NCBI RefSeq assembly: GCF_963662255.1
Contig: NC_085059.1
Location: 14,045,234 to 14,109,233, forward strand
Reading direction: 5' to 3'
Length of the DNA: 64,000 nt
Source of the DNA: Cinclus cinclus
Taxonomy: Eukaryota; Chordata; Aves; Passeriformes; Cinclidae
Shown: piece after piece, positions 12,001-25,400 of the stretch
How positions within the stretch are numbered: the stretch's first letter is position 1
How the letters are laid out: the number at the start of each line of letters is the position of its first letter
The notes under the pieces: generated by a model
The model's input: only the letters and a program-made list of their open reading frames with translations
What the model was told of the DNA's origin: nothing
Database searches by the model: none
Translations under genes and position numbers: made by a program

Positions 12001-15000
12001 TGATAAGTAATATTCCAGATACACTTACATGAATTAATGGATGTTGACTTGATCAGTATTTATTTATTGTATTTATTATTACAGATGTTCACATGCATGT
12101 TCACATCCCTACAGCATTACCTTAAGTCTGAAAAAGAGGAAGGGTAACTCGTGGGTTTGTATGGGCAGTTGTGTACAATTACAGTTTTAGAAGTCCTCAG
12201 AATAGGATGGAGAAGCATTACATCCGTGGTGAAGCTAACAGCCACTAAAATGTGATCTTAGCAAGTGAAAAAGTACTTGGAATTAATCAATTGACTTAGT
12301 GTTGATTCAACAACTTTTTAATATCATTTTAATTTAGATTATTCCAACATTAGGCTATAAATTGGGTTAAAGGGATCTTGACACTTTCCCACGTTAGTGT
12401 TGAGTCTCTTGGGAGGGGGGAGTGTTCCAGGAGTTGATCTTGTGCTGCTGCAGTTCTGCCTGTGTGCCCACAGCTGGTACATGCCATCCCTCCTCACACT
12501 AGGCAAAAGGAAATTTTTAACTTACAGTATGTGTTCTAAAAAATTCAGGTGTTGGCCTTTAGCTGATTTCCCAATTGGATTTTTCTTAGCCTTGTTTTTT
12601 TCAGTACCAAATACTTATTGAAAAAAAAAAAATTACTTCAAGAGCCTTTTTCAAATAAAATGCCAAGAGTGTTTGTACTTGTCCACAAATAATAGGTGTT
12701 TACACAACAGACTTGATATTTGCCTTGAAGTAGCATACTAGTAGGGAAAAAAATAAATATGTGGTTTCTTGCAACACTGGTGTTTTCTTTGTATATATTT
12801 CAATAGAGCGATCTGGTTCATGCCGACAAAGTTAAATGTAAGTTTGTATTTCAATAGATAAGCAAGTCCTTAAATTTCTGTTCATTCAGCCTCAGAATAT
12901 TTGTGACTTTTAGTTCTAATGTATGGATTTCTCAGTTCAAAATTCAGATTTTTTTTTTTTTTTCTTTCGGGTGATGGCTCATACCTGCTTTCCTGAACTT
13001 CGGTTTATCTGCTTGTGTATTGTAGCAAAATATATTTTGTAGATATGTTGCATGTTCCAATACATTGCAGCAAAATACATTTTGTGTACAGTACATGTAT
13101 AAAATATGTGTAACATAAATATATATTGTATATTATATTGCAACTAAATAGGCATTAGGTAACAAGTTATGTTTCATAGCAGACTGCGAGTATTCTTCCA
13201 TATTTTGGTGTATACCTGCTAGTAGTTGGGAAATAAGAAATTACAGGCATGTGTTAAGATTTATTTTTTAAAAAAAGTTTCAATTTAGTATGTTTTAAAT
13301 AAGACATTTATAGAAATAAGATAACATTAAATTTAGAAGGCTTTTTAGGAACAGTATCAGGATACAGAAAAAGTACCCAGTTTTCTAGTTTCATGTCTTA
13401 GGTGTGTGGGGTGATGCCAAATCATTTAAATCAAAAATTTAGCTGAAATACATTAAATGTACTTCACAGGGCACTTGAGGTTTAGCTGGGATGCTTTGGG
13501 TATTTGTTTCCTTTCCTCATCATGGTATCTTGCCCATGAATATTTTTCCATCAGTTTTCAGTATTGATGTCACTCTCGAGTTTGTTGCCCAGGCATGGAA
13601 CAGGGTGAGGATAAGTTCAGTCGTTGACTCAAGTCATCAAGTCAAACGTGTAAATTCTGCAGGGACTGACCTTTATCATAAACCCTGTTCAAGCCACTGT
13701 GGCTTTTCTGTGAGGAGGTGCCAGATGTTGCACCTTGTCATCCTGGCCAGGGACAATGTGGTTGTTGTTTATTTGTCTGTACTTCAAGCTGAAATGTAAT
13801 TAAGTTCCCATAGAAATTCATGACTTGCTGAGTAAAGCGCTACCAGTGAGGGGACAGAGAAAGCAGCAAGCTTGATTCATGTTGGAAAAGCACTTTTTAA
13901 AGAAGCTGTAATGAGTCTTTGAGTAGGAAAGGGCAAATCTGCAGTTTTATAGTAAAACTGAAATACAGCGCTATGAAATTATCTCAAAGATTTTTTTTCC
14001 AGAGTACAGTAGTTTTCTTTTAGAGGTACTTCTGTTCCCTTTGAAGAGTGTCACTGTTTGGAAAGCAGAAATTCCTGTTAATTCTAATAAAGCTCCACAG
14101 TAGAAATTAACCCTTTCAATACATATTAATGCATCTGATGAGCCTATACATTGCTAGACCTGCTACAGCCTTAAGTTATCTAAAAAACAATGTACTTTGC
14201 CTTCAGTTAGAATTTCAGACTTTGTTCAGTGTTACTGTTTAACTGGGTGAGGGTAGCTGGAAGCAAGAGTTTGCTTCCTGCTGTGAGAGAAGAGATTTTG
14301 TGCCAGTGTGGCCAGAAGTGCCATTATGGTGGTGTCCTGATTTCAGCAGTTGCAAATTCACACATACATTTCTGCTATACAGTAATAATAACACAGGAAG
14401 CTAGCCTCCCTCAAATACATATTTTTTAACTCTTCCCCCACATAGCCAGTTTAATTCTTTTCACCAGCTCCTTTGTTATCAGACAAGTTGGTGCTCATGC
14501 AAGAGTGAAGTGGAAATACAGAGTCCTGGGGAGGAGGAACTGCAGCAGGACCTGCTTAGTTCTGCTTCATGCATTGTAACACCACAGTGCAAGTGGAGGA
14601 GGGTGTGGAGGATCCTAAATTAACTTTGAATTCAAAACAGACCAGTCAATTTAAGAAACAGTTATATTTGTGGGGGAGGTCATTGGAACCCATTTTTAAG
14701 TGAAGCTTGGATTGCATGGAAAAGAGCTTCAGGGTTAAAGGCACAAGGTTACAAAAGAATGGGTCTGGGGTGAGCTTCCAATTGAGGGTTTGGAGAGAGA
14801 AAGAGAAGAAGCATCTCTCATATGTGCTATTGTTTTCTTATGAAATTTTGAGCAACTTAGTAGATTGCTTTCTATCCTGATACTTTTCAGCAGTTGAGGA
14901 GTAATTTATTTGGCAAGCCATACTGCACTGCATCAACAAATGGAAAGTATTCTCCAATTGTTTTGTTGCTTCTTACTTTATTAGACCTAGATTTGCATCA

Positions 15001-16000
15001 TTTATTCACTGTTTTTAATTAAAGTAGCAGAAAGTTTGAGTAATTCTGCACTTGATCAGGTGTGGTGCTGCTTTGTTTACTTTCATCTCCTGGCTGTCTC
15101 CTGATCTGCCTTAGTGTGTTAGTGACAAGTAAAAGCAAGTAAAGGGGAAGGAGGGGAAGTCTGAAGAAGTCACCAACATGTATTAGGAAGTTTAAGAAGC
15201 AGAGCTGTAATGCTGCAGCATTGTGATGTTGAAGTATTTCTAAAGGTACTCCCAGATTTGTAAATGGGTTTTATAGCTAGTTCATAGTAAGTATGGAAAT
15301 AGTTATTTTGGAATAATTGATTGGATCAGTTGAAGTTACATCTGAGCACTATGTTGCTCTTACTTGTTCATCATTTTCAACAAAGTTTTAGAATTCAAGT
15401 TTTCTTTTCCTAATTTAAAGATCATGTTTTAGGGGCAAACTTGATATCTACATCCATAGTAATAGTATGAAAGATTTTACTTGGCCTACAGGAGTTGTCT
15501 GATATGTTTCATTTTGAAATTGAGTTCATTTATCGTGGTATTGTACAAAGCATTTCATGAAATGAAGAATTGCTGTAGTATTGGGGTGCTTTAAAAAAAC
15601 CCCAAAAACCTTAATCTCACAGTATCTGCTCACCTATTTATCTTATTTAAATATTCCTTCTCACCATCTTCCAATTTCATAAACCATGGCAGAAGGGTAG
15701 AACAGGAAAAATGTTGTCATCTTTACTGCCCTGTCACTCACAGCAGAGTCATTTCTCCATTTTGAAGACATTATTTATTGGTAATTTCCATAGTCACCTG
15801 GAGCATTAACTGCCTCATAGTCCAGCTCCCACTTTGCATATGTCCATAGCCAAGGACACTTATCATTCCAAATGCCTTGTCAGGCAAAGAGCTGAACTCC
15901 CTTTGTTCTCCTGCAGGGAGCAGTGTATCTAAACCAGCTTAGCCTCCTTTTTTAGGCCAGCAGCTCCTCCTGACGTGGTGCCCTCTGTGGTGCTGCTGCT

Positions 16001-16040
16001 GGGAGTGCACCCCAGGAGCTCGGAGTGCACCCCAGGAGCT
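16001..16040 (+). repeat. Two-copy 20-bp tandem repeat
   Basis: GGAGTGCACCCCAGGAGCT is repeated at a 20-bp period, the copies differing only in the first base. It lies within a locally GC-richer part of intron 1. Confidence 0.85.
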
Positions 16041-19000
16041 GGTAGTGCTGGTGATGACACTGTCACTGTCATTGTCCAGGACAGTCCCAGACCCATGCCC
16101 AGCCTGGCTGCAGTCGTGGCTGTCGTCTGGAGAGACAGGCAGCAGTCGGGGCAGGCACAGCTCCACATGGGCACATTTGGCTTTGTCTCCAGTGGTCTGT
16201 TCTGAGGGAAGCCAGAGCTCCATCACCCACCTGCTGTAGTAGCCAGCTTTGTCAGCTCTCTTCCAGCAGGTTTCCCTCCCCTGACACAACAAGCTTCAAG
16301 TTTTTCCTTCTCTTTCTGATCCCTGTCACCCTTCCCTGAAGGGGCTGCTGCCCATCACCCTGTCCCAATGCCTGTGTCTCAGCACCCTCTGTACAAACGA
16401 GGGCTTAAAGCAGTGTCTGCACTGGAGGCTTGAGATCTAATTCCCTGTGTCAGACCCTGTGTACTGTTGACCTCATTGGCCTTGCTTGGCTCAGTTTCTT
16501 TGGGGTAAGGGGTGTTAATTCTGTGTGGGGACTGAGTGACCCAAGGTGGAAGTGGGCAGCCACACTCAGTACAACTCTCAAGCTCTTCTGTTTTTACAGT
16601 TATTAAAATGACAATTTTAATAACCAGGTTATTTCATTTACATTCAAACATACTTAAATACCCTTTTCAATAAATTTAAGTAGTCTGAAGCGTGTTCCAG
16701 GAATCCATGTCATATCTTTGTTATAAAGATTTTTCTCCTTTACAAACTGATTTACTGAATGCAATAAGAACCTAACGATAATGATGCTTCACCATGTGTG
16801 TTGGTGCAAGTGAAAATTACAGATGGTATAAGCTCTTTTGAAAATTGCCATGATGATTGTTAAAAGCTGCAGTAATCAATGGTTCTAAGGATGTTCAACA
16901 GTATTTTATGGGTCTTACTATAAATTGCTTTAGCGTCTATCACTTAATCTGATGTTTACCTCACCTTTTATGTTTTGCTGTAGCAGCTCAGCAGGTGCTA
17001 GATTTGAATTTGGGAGGTGGAGAAAGGAGACAGTAAAAGAGACTGATTTTCTTGAACTACTCCATGCTGTGAAGTTTTGAAATGCAATTCAAGGTGTTGT
17101 GCTTGTATTTTATGCTGTACTATGAGATACAACCCAAATTTAACCTTGTTAGTTCCAGAGACATTTTGAGTTCTGGGTGATAGATGAAGATATGTTAATG
17201 CCTGGTGTGACAGTATCTTAGATGTGGCTGGTGGCAGTGATGCTCTTGGGCAGCAGCAGCAGCTTCTTCAGCCAGGAGGCTCTCAAACATTTGCTGCTTT
17301 TTTGGCACCTGGTAATCCTAAACAGCAGGGATTCATCCTCTAAGAAATGCAGCAGTGAGAGGGAAAACCATAGAGAGCAGGAGCTTTATTGAGAGGGAGG
17401 GTGGTGCCATGGAGCCACCGGGAGTCCAGGATCACCAGGAACTAGTGTTAAACCCCAAAATTCTTAAATCTCTAATTGTTTTAGTGTACATTAACAAAAC
17501 CCACTGGAAAAGTATGTCATCCTCTTCTAGCACTGAGCAGTGATACACTGCTGGTACCAGCAAAGCTGTTAATTAGTGCCTGTGCTTGAGTGTGCTCTGG
17601 GGAGTGTTCGTGTATCTGTACTGAATGAGATTTCTGTCTTTGCTATACCTCCTTCTTGAAAAATTGGAACATACTTATTAATTCAGGGAGCAGCAGGAAG
17701 AGAAAGCAGTAAATGTCTGAGGAAGGTAAATGTTTCCTGACAAGCTGGAGCATTCCTACATGGTCTTTGTGAATTAGATATAATTATATGTAGCAGTTTC
17801 AGAAGAGATGCTCTGTACATTAATATACATTTTTGCAGCAGTTGCATAAGTTGCTGCAGGGAGAAGTTAGGCTTTTACCTTTCTGGAGATTATAGTCCAC
17901 TTTCCTCTCGTTTAATTAGTGAAGTTTGATGAAAAAAGTATTACACTTGGTGAGTTCCACACCCTGGGTACTCAAATGCCTTCACTCTGGAAGGAGCCTC
18001 ACCCAGCTGCTATATATAATCTGATCCTTTTACCCACAATTCACTTCTTAAAGGGGAATTTCTTTTCACTGCAGAAATCTGGTTTTGACCAGTAGTGGGA
18101 GTTGAAAAGGAGGAGTGTGACTTAGTAAAAGAGCAGTTATATTAAACTAAGCATGTGAGACTTAAAAGCTTTATTTTAATTAAGATGCATAATTGTCAGA
18201 AAGTTTTTAGTGGATTTCTGTTTTTTTGTTTAACATGAAGAGTAAACATTTTTCAGTAAAATCAGTAAACAGGTTGTAAATCTGGCTGATAGTCTTATTT
18301 ACTAGGAATTATTCTTTGATTATTTTGTATAATGAAAATATTTTTCAGTTCATCCCAGGGAATGAAAAAATGAGAAAGCCTTAAAAGACTTGGTAGGAAG
18401 ATGTCCTCAGAAATTTGACCAGCAAAGTTGCTTGCTTACTGAGTGGGTTTGGACAGTATTATAATACTGCTGTAATGTACTTTGCTGAATAATTGCATAA
18501 TATTGCTTGTAATGTGTTTTTAAGGGTGATTTGAGCCAGCATTGTTTAATTTCTCTATTTCATATAAATAGATTCATAGCTGCTTGTTTGTTGGAGAGGA
18601 ATGCTTGTTTCTCTGTCATGGTGCATGATTGAGTATGGTAAAAAGAACCTAGAAAAATTATTCTTATAAAGTTACCAGGAGTGATGGGAAAAAAAATGAG
18701 AAAAATTAAGTTAAATTTCAGTATTAAATACTTGGCTGAAGAAAATGATGGAAATATCTACCTTGGGTGCAATATTTTCAGATTGTAGAGAGTAGGGTGA
18801 AGCTTGAATTAAAACCTATCGCTTTACGGATTTAAAGAATTGAGGATCTTTTTGAAACCTTAATTTTTTTTTTAAGGTGATTTGTGTGAAAAGTTGAGAA
18901 TTGCAGTAAACCTGGAACTGATAGGTAATCAGAGGTAATAGCAAACTTGCTCTCTAGGAATATGAGAGAGATCCCAGTGGTGGTGATCATCCCTTTTTGA

Positions 19001-19344
19001 AGTTTCATTGTGGAAGAAACAAGAACCTGCAGTGGGTTGTGTTGGTTCTGAGGGACACACAACATAGCCATGGAGGTGGTGGGACACAATTTTTGCAGAT
19101 TCTGGTAAATTACTGGGGGCTGGGCTGTTGTCTGCCATTCAAGGAGCATTAGGAATCTCTGCTTTTCTGTTTTATATCAGTGTTTCCCATTCAGCAACAT
19201 TTGTAAATGGGCACATTATCTGTAGCTTTGAAAAGTATTTGGTACAAAAGTCTAATATGAAATGTAACTGAAATGGGGATTACCTTCTACAGAATTCTCA
19301 GTACGTAATATCTCAGTTGATCACTTGCCTTTTGGTTTCAACAG

Positions 19345-19458
19345 GAATGCCCAAGGAAAAGTACGATCCACCTGATCCACGGAGGATGTACACAATTATG
19401 TCCTCAGAGGAAGCAGCCAATGGAAAGAAATCACACTGGGCAGAGTTGGAAATAAGTG
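19345..19458 (+). CDS. CNOT6: CNOT6 exon 2 (first coding exon)
   Basis: It encodes residues 1-37, starting MPKEKYDPPDPRRMY, and ends one base into codon 38. Acceptor CAACAG is at 19339-19344 and the donor is GTAAGA. The start codon at 19347 lies two bases into the exon, so the whole 5'UTR except GA comes from upstream exons. Confidence 0.95.
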
Positions 19459-22400
19459 GTAAGAAACTGAGGCATGCTCCTGAGTTATGAACTCACTGCA
19501 AGTAGTGTGGGCTTGGACAAGCCTGGGGTGGAGTCAGTACCTACCTTCAAGTGAGCCAGCAGAACACTGGGATAGAAGCTGGGGGGTGTGTGGAGGGAAA
19601 AGCTTGGGCTGGGATAACACAGGGAGCTGTCGGACAGGTAAGGTGGGGCAAGTGGGAAATCCCCATGTATAGGAAAGCTGTCAAGGTGAGGATATGGGTG
19701 TGAGCTCTTAGTGTTTTAAGATGAACTGGGGGAGAGCATGAATTTAAGATCTATTTTGTCAAAGAGAAGAGGGTGAAGTTGGGGGTTCCTCTTTAGTGGT
19801 ATCTTTTTATTGTAGGTAATGTGACAATGAGGTATTGGTCCATGAAGCAGTTTTCTGTTTAAAAGCATTTGTAATTTTTGCTTTGTTCTTAAGATTAAAT
19901 ACAAACACCAAAACCTCCACAATCTGTGGAGATAGTCTACAAGCTTTGAGATACTGTTGGACTCTTGAATCTTTTCTGAAAAGTAAGATCATGCTCAGAG
20001 TTTCTAAGTGTGTATTTCAGCTGGTCAACCAGTCTCTTGATACGTGGAGTAAATCCTGAGTTTGCTACAAAAAGTGTGTTTACAAGGAAGTTAAAGCAAG
20101 TATTTTAAGAATTTAAAAACTGTTTTGTGACATTTTAAGCTTAGGCTGTAATTTTGTGTAAATATGGAGGTTCTTTAAGCATCTGCAAAAATTGCCGTGT
20201 GGGATTTATAAATGACGGTTCAGTAAAGAAATTTATGGAAGAAGGACTAAACAAACAGTTCTTCAAATTGTGAAGAATCTTTCCATCCAGTTCACTGAGT
20301 CTGTCTGTGCTAGTACCACGTGCCTCACCATGTGAGCAGCATTCTTTACTGAAGGTTACAGATGCAGAAACACAGTTAAATGCTGCTTCAGGAATCAGCA
20401 TTATATATCAGCATTAGGCTTGGAATCCTCTTGGACATCTGCTGCTCTGCATAGGAAGTGCATTAAGTGATGGCTCTTTCCTTTCATGCCTGGTAATCTC
20501 ACTACAGACTGATTCCAGCCAAGGGAGGTGCTGGAGTGGAGAGCCCGGATCAGGGATGTTGATTGGAAATCCTTTCAGCTCCAAGGCTTTCTGTGATCAC
20601 AGTCACCTGTTTGCATTGGGGGTGGGGAAGAGGTGCTAATTCCATTTTAAAATGCGAAGAACTATCGATTTGTGTTGAAAACCTTTCAAAAGATTTGTTA
20701 ACGAGCATTAGTGGAGCATCAGTCCCTTGAGAACTGTATGCATTTCCCTTGCAAAAAAAAAAAAAAAAAGAAGTGCAGTGTTTTTGTTTCATTAATGTTC
20801 ACGCTGTCCTTTCCTTGCAAAATACTTGGTCACATAATACAGGAAGCCACAAATGTTTAACATTTAAATCATGTTTTCTTTCACTACAGGCTTTTTTATG
20901 CTCCTTGTTTTGTAATAGCTCACTGGAAGTTATACCAGTATTAAATATTTTGCTGCCAGGGACTGAGTCCCAGGTGCACATCTCTTAGTGTAGGTTTCCC
21001 TGGGCACTAGATATGAATTCTTATTTTGGAGAAAATCATTTAAGGAAAGGAATTACAAAGTGTGTGTTTTGGTATAATATTAACCAGACTGTTGTTAACC
21101 TTGATGAGTCACAGCAGGGATTTTAAAGTTATTCCAGCTAACTTTTTGCTTTGGAGAAACTGGTGTTGGTACTCCTAATGCTTTTGGTACAGTGAGATGA
21201 TTTATGTAAATGAAAAAGGATTTACCCCTGGAGGAAAAAAGTCTTGGAGAGAATGAATATTTTGAGACCTTCTGATGATATCTCACATTCCTTGCATGTG
21301 GCAATGTAAAAATCTTGATTCTGTCACACAAATCCATGTTCCCACCCTTCAGTTTATACAAAAAATCATACCTTTTAAAAAATATCTGGCAATAGTTGAT
21401 ACAGCTTTTAATTGAATGCCAGATGGAAGTCTGTGTTCTCAACTAAGCATCTTAGTCACCCTAAATATAGTGTTTCTATCTGTTCTTGGCTGGATTAATG
21501 CCATAGAGTAAAGATTTTTGGTTTGAAAGATGTGCTGAAATAAGGGATGAACCAAAGCGCTGTCTTTCATCTCAGACATGAACTATAATTGAAAAAAATG
21601 TGTTTCTTACACCTCTGTTAATGATAAATTCAGAGCCAGCTAGTTAATATGTTTTGTCTTGTATGGGACTAGATGGAGACAGATGTTTAAGCCGTAAGTA
21701 TGGATTGGGTAAAACAACTTCAAGCATCTTTGGCAATATCTTGCATTTTGTCACACAATGACACGTTTTTCATCTATAGAATTAGTGATGAATGGAATTT
21801 ATATTGAACAAAATATTATTAATAAAACCCACAAGCAAAACTCCCCCTCAAATTCTCCTGCCCCATACATACTCGAAAAATGTGCAATTACTGCCAAATA
21901 TATGTATTTTAAATGTTCTGTTTTCTCTTGGACCTTTCTTCCACAGGGAAAGTGAGAAGCTTAAGTTCATCATTGTGGACGCTGACCCATTTGACAGCTT
22001 TGCATCTCAGTGACAATTCCTTATCCCGTATTCCTTCAGACATTGCCAAGCTTCACAATCTGGTATATCTGGACTTGTCCTCTAATAAAATTCGCAGTTT
22101 ACCAGCAGAGCTCGGAAACATGGTGTCACTCAGGTATGCAAATCCTAATGGGAGTTAAAATTGTTCTTTTCTTGTCTTTGTGGCAGCAGTTCAAATTTCA
22201 GCATAAGTAAATTCCTGTTTCCTCCCTTCTTATCTACCTCCCTGAGTACTTGCTGTGGGCTGTGCAGCTATAGCAGTACTGGCTTTTCTGTGATCTCCTA
22301 TTCTGATGTATGACAGCACAGAATGAGCCTCAGAAGTACTTGTTTTGATGGCAGTCACCCATTTTATATTTTTCCAAGTCAGGTTTCCTCTCAGGCATCT

Positions 22401-25400
22401 CTTTTGAGGTTCTTTTACAAATCTTTTATGTGGTGTTTGTCTCAAAGAGTAAGTGAGGCACCAAAAAAATAGCTTTTATCTCACAGTAAGGTAGGAAAAA
22501 GGTCAGATTAAACATTTGTAAGCATGTTAACTACAGTGTTTTCATCTTTATTCATATTTAGTAATTAACAATAGTTCTTGTTCTGTTTATTGTATAACAA
22601 TTGCAACATGTTTAGTATCATCTCCTCTCCACCTTTGCTGTGATGTAACAGCATTCCCGTGCAAACTGGGGAGGAGAAAACAAATGTTCTAATCGCAGTC
22701 TTCAAAGTGTCTTTTCCTTCAGTTTTGTAATGCCAAGATGTACAAAATTAGCATGGAATGAAAACTCCTTTTGGAAGTGAAATATGAATAATGATGCCAG
22801 TATAGATTGTACTTAAGGCTGCAGCATTTTGCTTTGTAAAAACACTGTTACATAAATATATACATTATTTATATGAGTAAATTTTTACAGGCAACAGTCT
22901 TTTGCTCTTGACCCAAAGGAAGAGCCTTATCTTAGGTTTATTAGACAGTTGCCAGTAATTGCCTTCATTGCTATTAATTTAGAAGATACTTCTGAACAGC
23001 TTTCTCAAATCCAGAAAATACAGAGTGTGAAAGTAACAAGAATGTTATTAACAGTAAAGAACAAGAATGTTATTAACAGTAAAGAACAAGAATGTTATTA
23101 ACAGTAAAGACAATGATAGAGAAGTGAACTGCCAGCACAGCTTTTCGTGAAGCTGGAAGCAAAGCAAGTTTGCACATAGAAATATCTGTTACTGCATTTT
23201 CCTTCCTTTAGAAAAGTCTGCTCTATTGGAGAGGATTAAACTAGCTGATTAAACTGGTTCTAAAAGCTCAAATTCCAGAGGAGTTCAAGTCTCAACCTTG
23301 GAGGCTGAGCAAAGGGACCTTGCTTTTTGAAGCATAATTGGCAGCTCTGTTTTGTAGCATGTTGTATAGTTGCTTTCAACTGGAGAGGAGTGTGTTCTAA
23401 GCTCTACTTCTTTCCATTACTATTTCAATTAAAAGCAGTTATTAGTAACAGGTTTCTTCCCTTCTTTATCCAGCTCCTTGGATATTGTGAGCTAGCAACC
23501 CTAAATTTGCTGGAATAGTCTCAAATTCATCTTTGTATTTCATTAGTCTCCTTTCAGTCTTTTTAAAACATTTTTATAAATTTTAACACTTGTGACATGG
23601 AGATAGCTCAGCAGGGCAGAGTCATCAGTAATGTCAAGTCATTATGCCTTCTTCCCAGCACTTCTCCTGATTTATTCTGGCTGATTCTGTGAATCTTCAG
23701 CCCTTTCAAGTCCTAAGTTTCTTCTGAGCAGAGAAGTGTAAATCTTGTAAATGTGAAAGGTGTGGCTAAGGTCTAGGATCACATAAGCTTTCTATTTATT
23801 GGCTAAAACACAGCACTTGTACCCAGATCTCTAAATGTGAAAAGCTGTGCATGAATCCACTCCTCAGTAATTGTAGCTGCTCCTTTTTTTTTTTTTGTTT
23901 TTTCCCCCACTGTAGTGAAAGTGAAGAAAAATCCATAAGCACATCCTATGTGAGAGCACACTGCAGGTCCCAGCTGGTCCAGGGTTTTGTGTTCCAGGCT
24001 GGCTCTTTGCTGCAGACACTTCCCCTGGATTCTGGGAAGTTGTTCAAACTAACGGTAATTCAACCCTGGGCACTGCTGATATCCAGAGCCACAGAAATCA
24101 TTTGTGCTCTCAGCACTGAGAACTGATAACAGGTCTCCCAGCTCCCACATCTGGAGCTCTGGGTTCAGTCTGTACTGTAGAGCTCACCCAGGACTCCTTT
24201 CATCTCCCTTTTTACTGCAGGTAGTTGAAAAAAGACGTGTCAGAGCGGTAGGATTTCTGATCTTTGCAGAAAAAGGGGAAGAAAAATAAACAGTGTAACA
24301 CGTTATCTTGGAAAGCTCAGCTGTAAAACAGATTCTCTTGATATGCTTGAGAAAACTTGAGTGCACCCTCAGTACATTTGCAGCTGACAGAGAGCTGGGT
24401 GGAAGGGTTGATCTGCTGGAGGGCAGGAAGGCTCCACAGAGGGATCTGGCCTGGCTGGATCCACAGGCCTGGGCCAGTGGTGTGAGGTTCAGTCAGGTGA
24501 AGTGCTGGGAAGCTGCCTGGTGGAAAAGGACTTGGTGGGAGTGGTCAACAGCCGCTGAACATGAGCCAGGTGTGCCCAGACGGCTGAGAAAGCTGATGGC
24601 ACTTGGCCTGGATCAGCCACAGTGTGGCAGCAGGACCAGGGCAGGGACAGGCCCCCTGTGCTGGGCATTGCTGATGCCACACCTCAGATCCTGGGCTCAG
24701 TCAGTTCTGGGCTGCTTATGGCAAGAGAGACATTGAAACCCTCAAATGCTGTTCTCTAGAAATCAACAAGAGCTAAATTAACTTTTGCCATCCAGGTTTT
24801 TTTGGTTTGTTTGTTTGTTTTGGTTTGGTTTGGGATTTTTTTTGTTGTTGTTGCTGCCTGGAAATACTTACCAAGTCTCTAGGCACCAAGTTCTAAACAC
24901 TTTGGAGCAGCAAAGTGTTTATACTGATTGATTCTATGAAAGTCTTCACTGCTTTAATGGGAATTCATTTAGGAAAGTAAAAAGTCTATTTTTTCTGCCC
25001 GGTTTGTTGGATATCAGAATTCAGGACATGAATTCTGTTCCTGTCTGTATATGGGTTTTGTGAGTTACAAAGCACATATTTTGTCTTACTGCTGAAATTA
25101 TGAAAAGAAAACCACCCAGAACAATAGAAAATTACTGCTGTAAATGACTACTGCATGGTAATGCCACAGCTGTAATCATACTGCCATGATCCTGGATTTT
25201 TTAATTTAGTTTCAGGGATATAATTTCCCTTTATTTCGTAATCACAGCTGACCTGTTTCATGGTCTGTTTTGTCTGAGCTGTTACTGCATCATCTCTTGT
25301 AGATACTGAAGTGTTTAATTATTGCTAATGTTCACAAAATGTCTGACTGTTTAAGATAAACTCTCCCAACAGCTCCTTTCCTCTGTTCTTCAACATAATG

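Larger units (their letters stand above)
5038..19344 (+). other. CNOT6: CNOT6 intron 1
   Basis: A 14.3-kb intron between the non-coding first exon and the ATG exon. The first 1.2 kb is the rest of the CpG island. The remainder is AT-rich with homopolymer T and A runs, TTTG-type simple repeats near 6545-6571, a TTA microsatellite near 7670, and a two-copy 20-bp direct repeat at 16001-16040. No coding exon, LINE or RNA gene was recognised. The intron ends in a polypyrimidine-containing acceptor, TTTGGTTTCAACAG. Confidence 0.55.
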
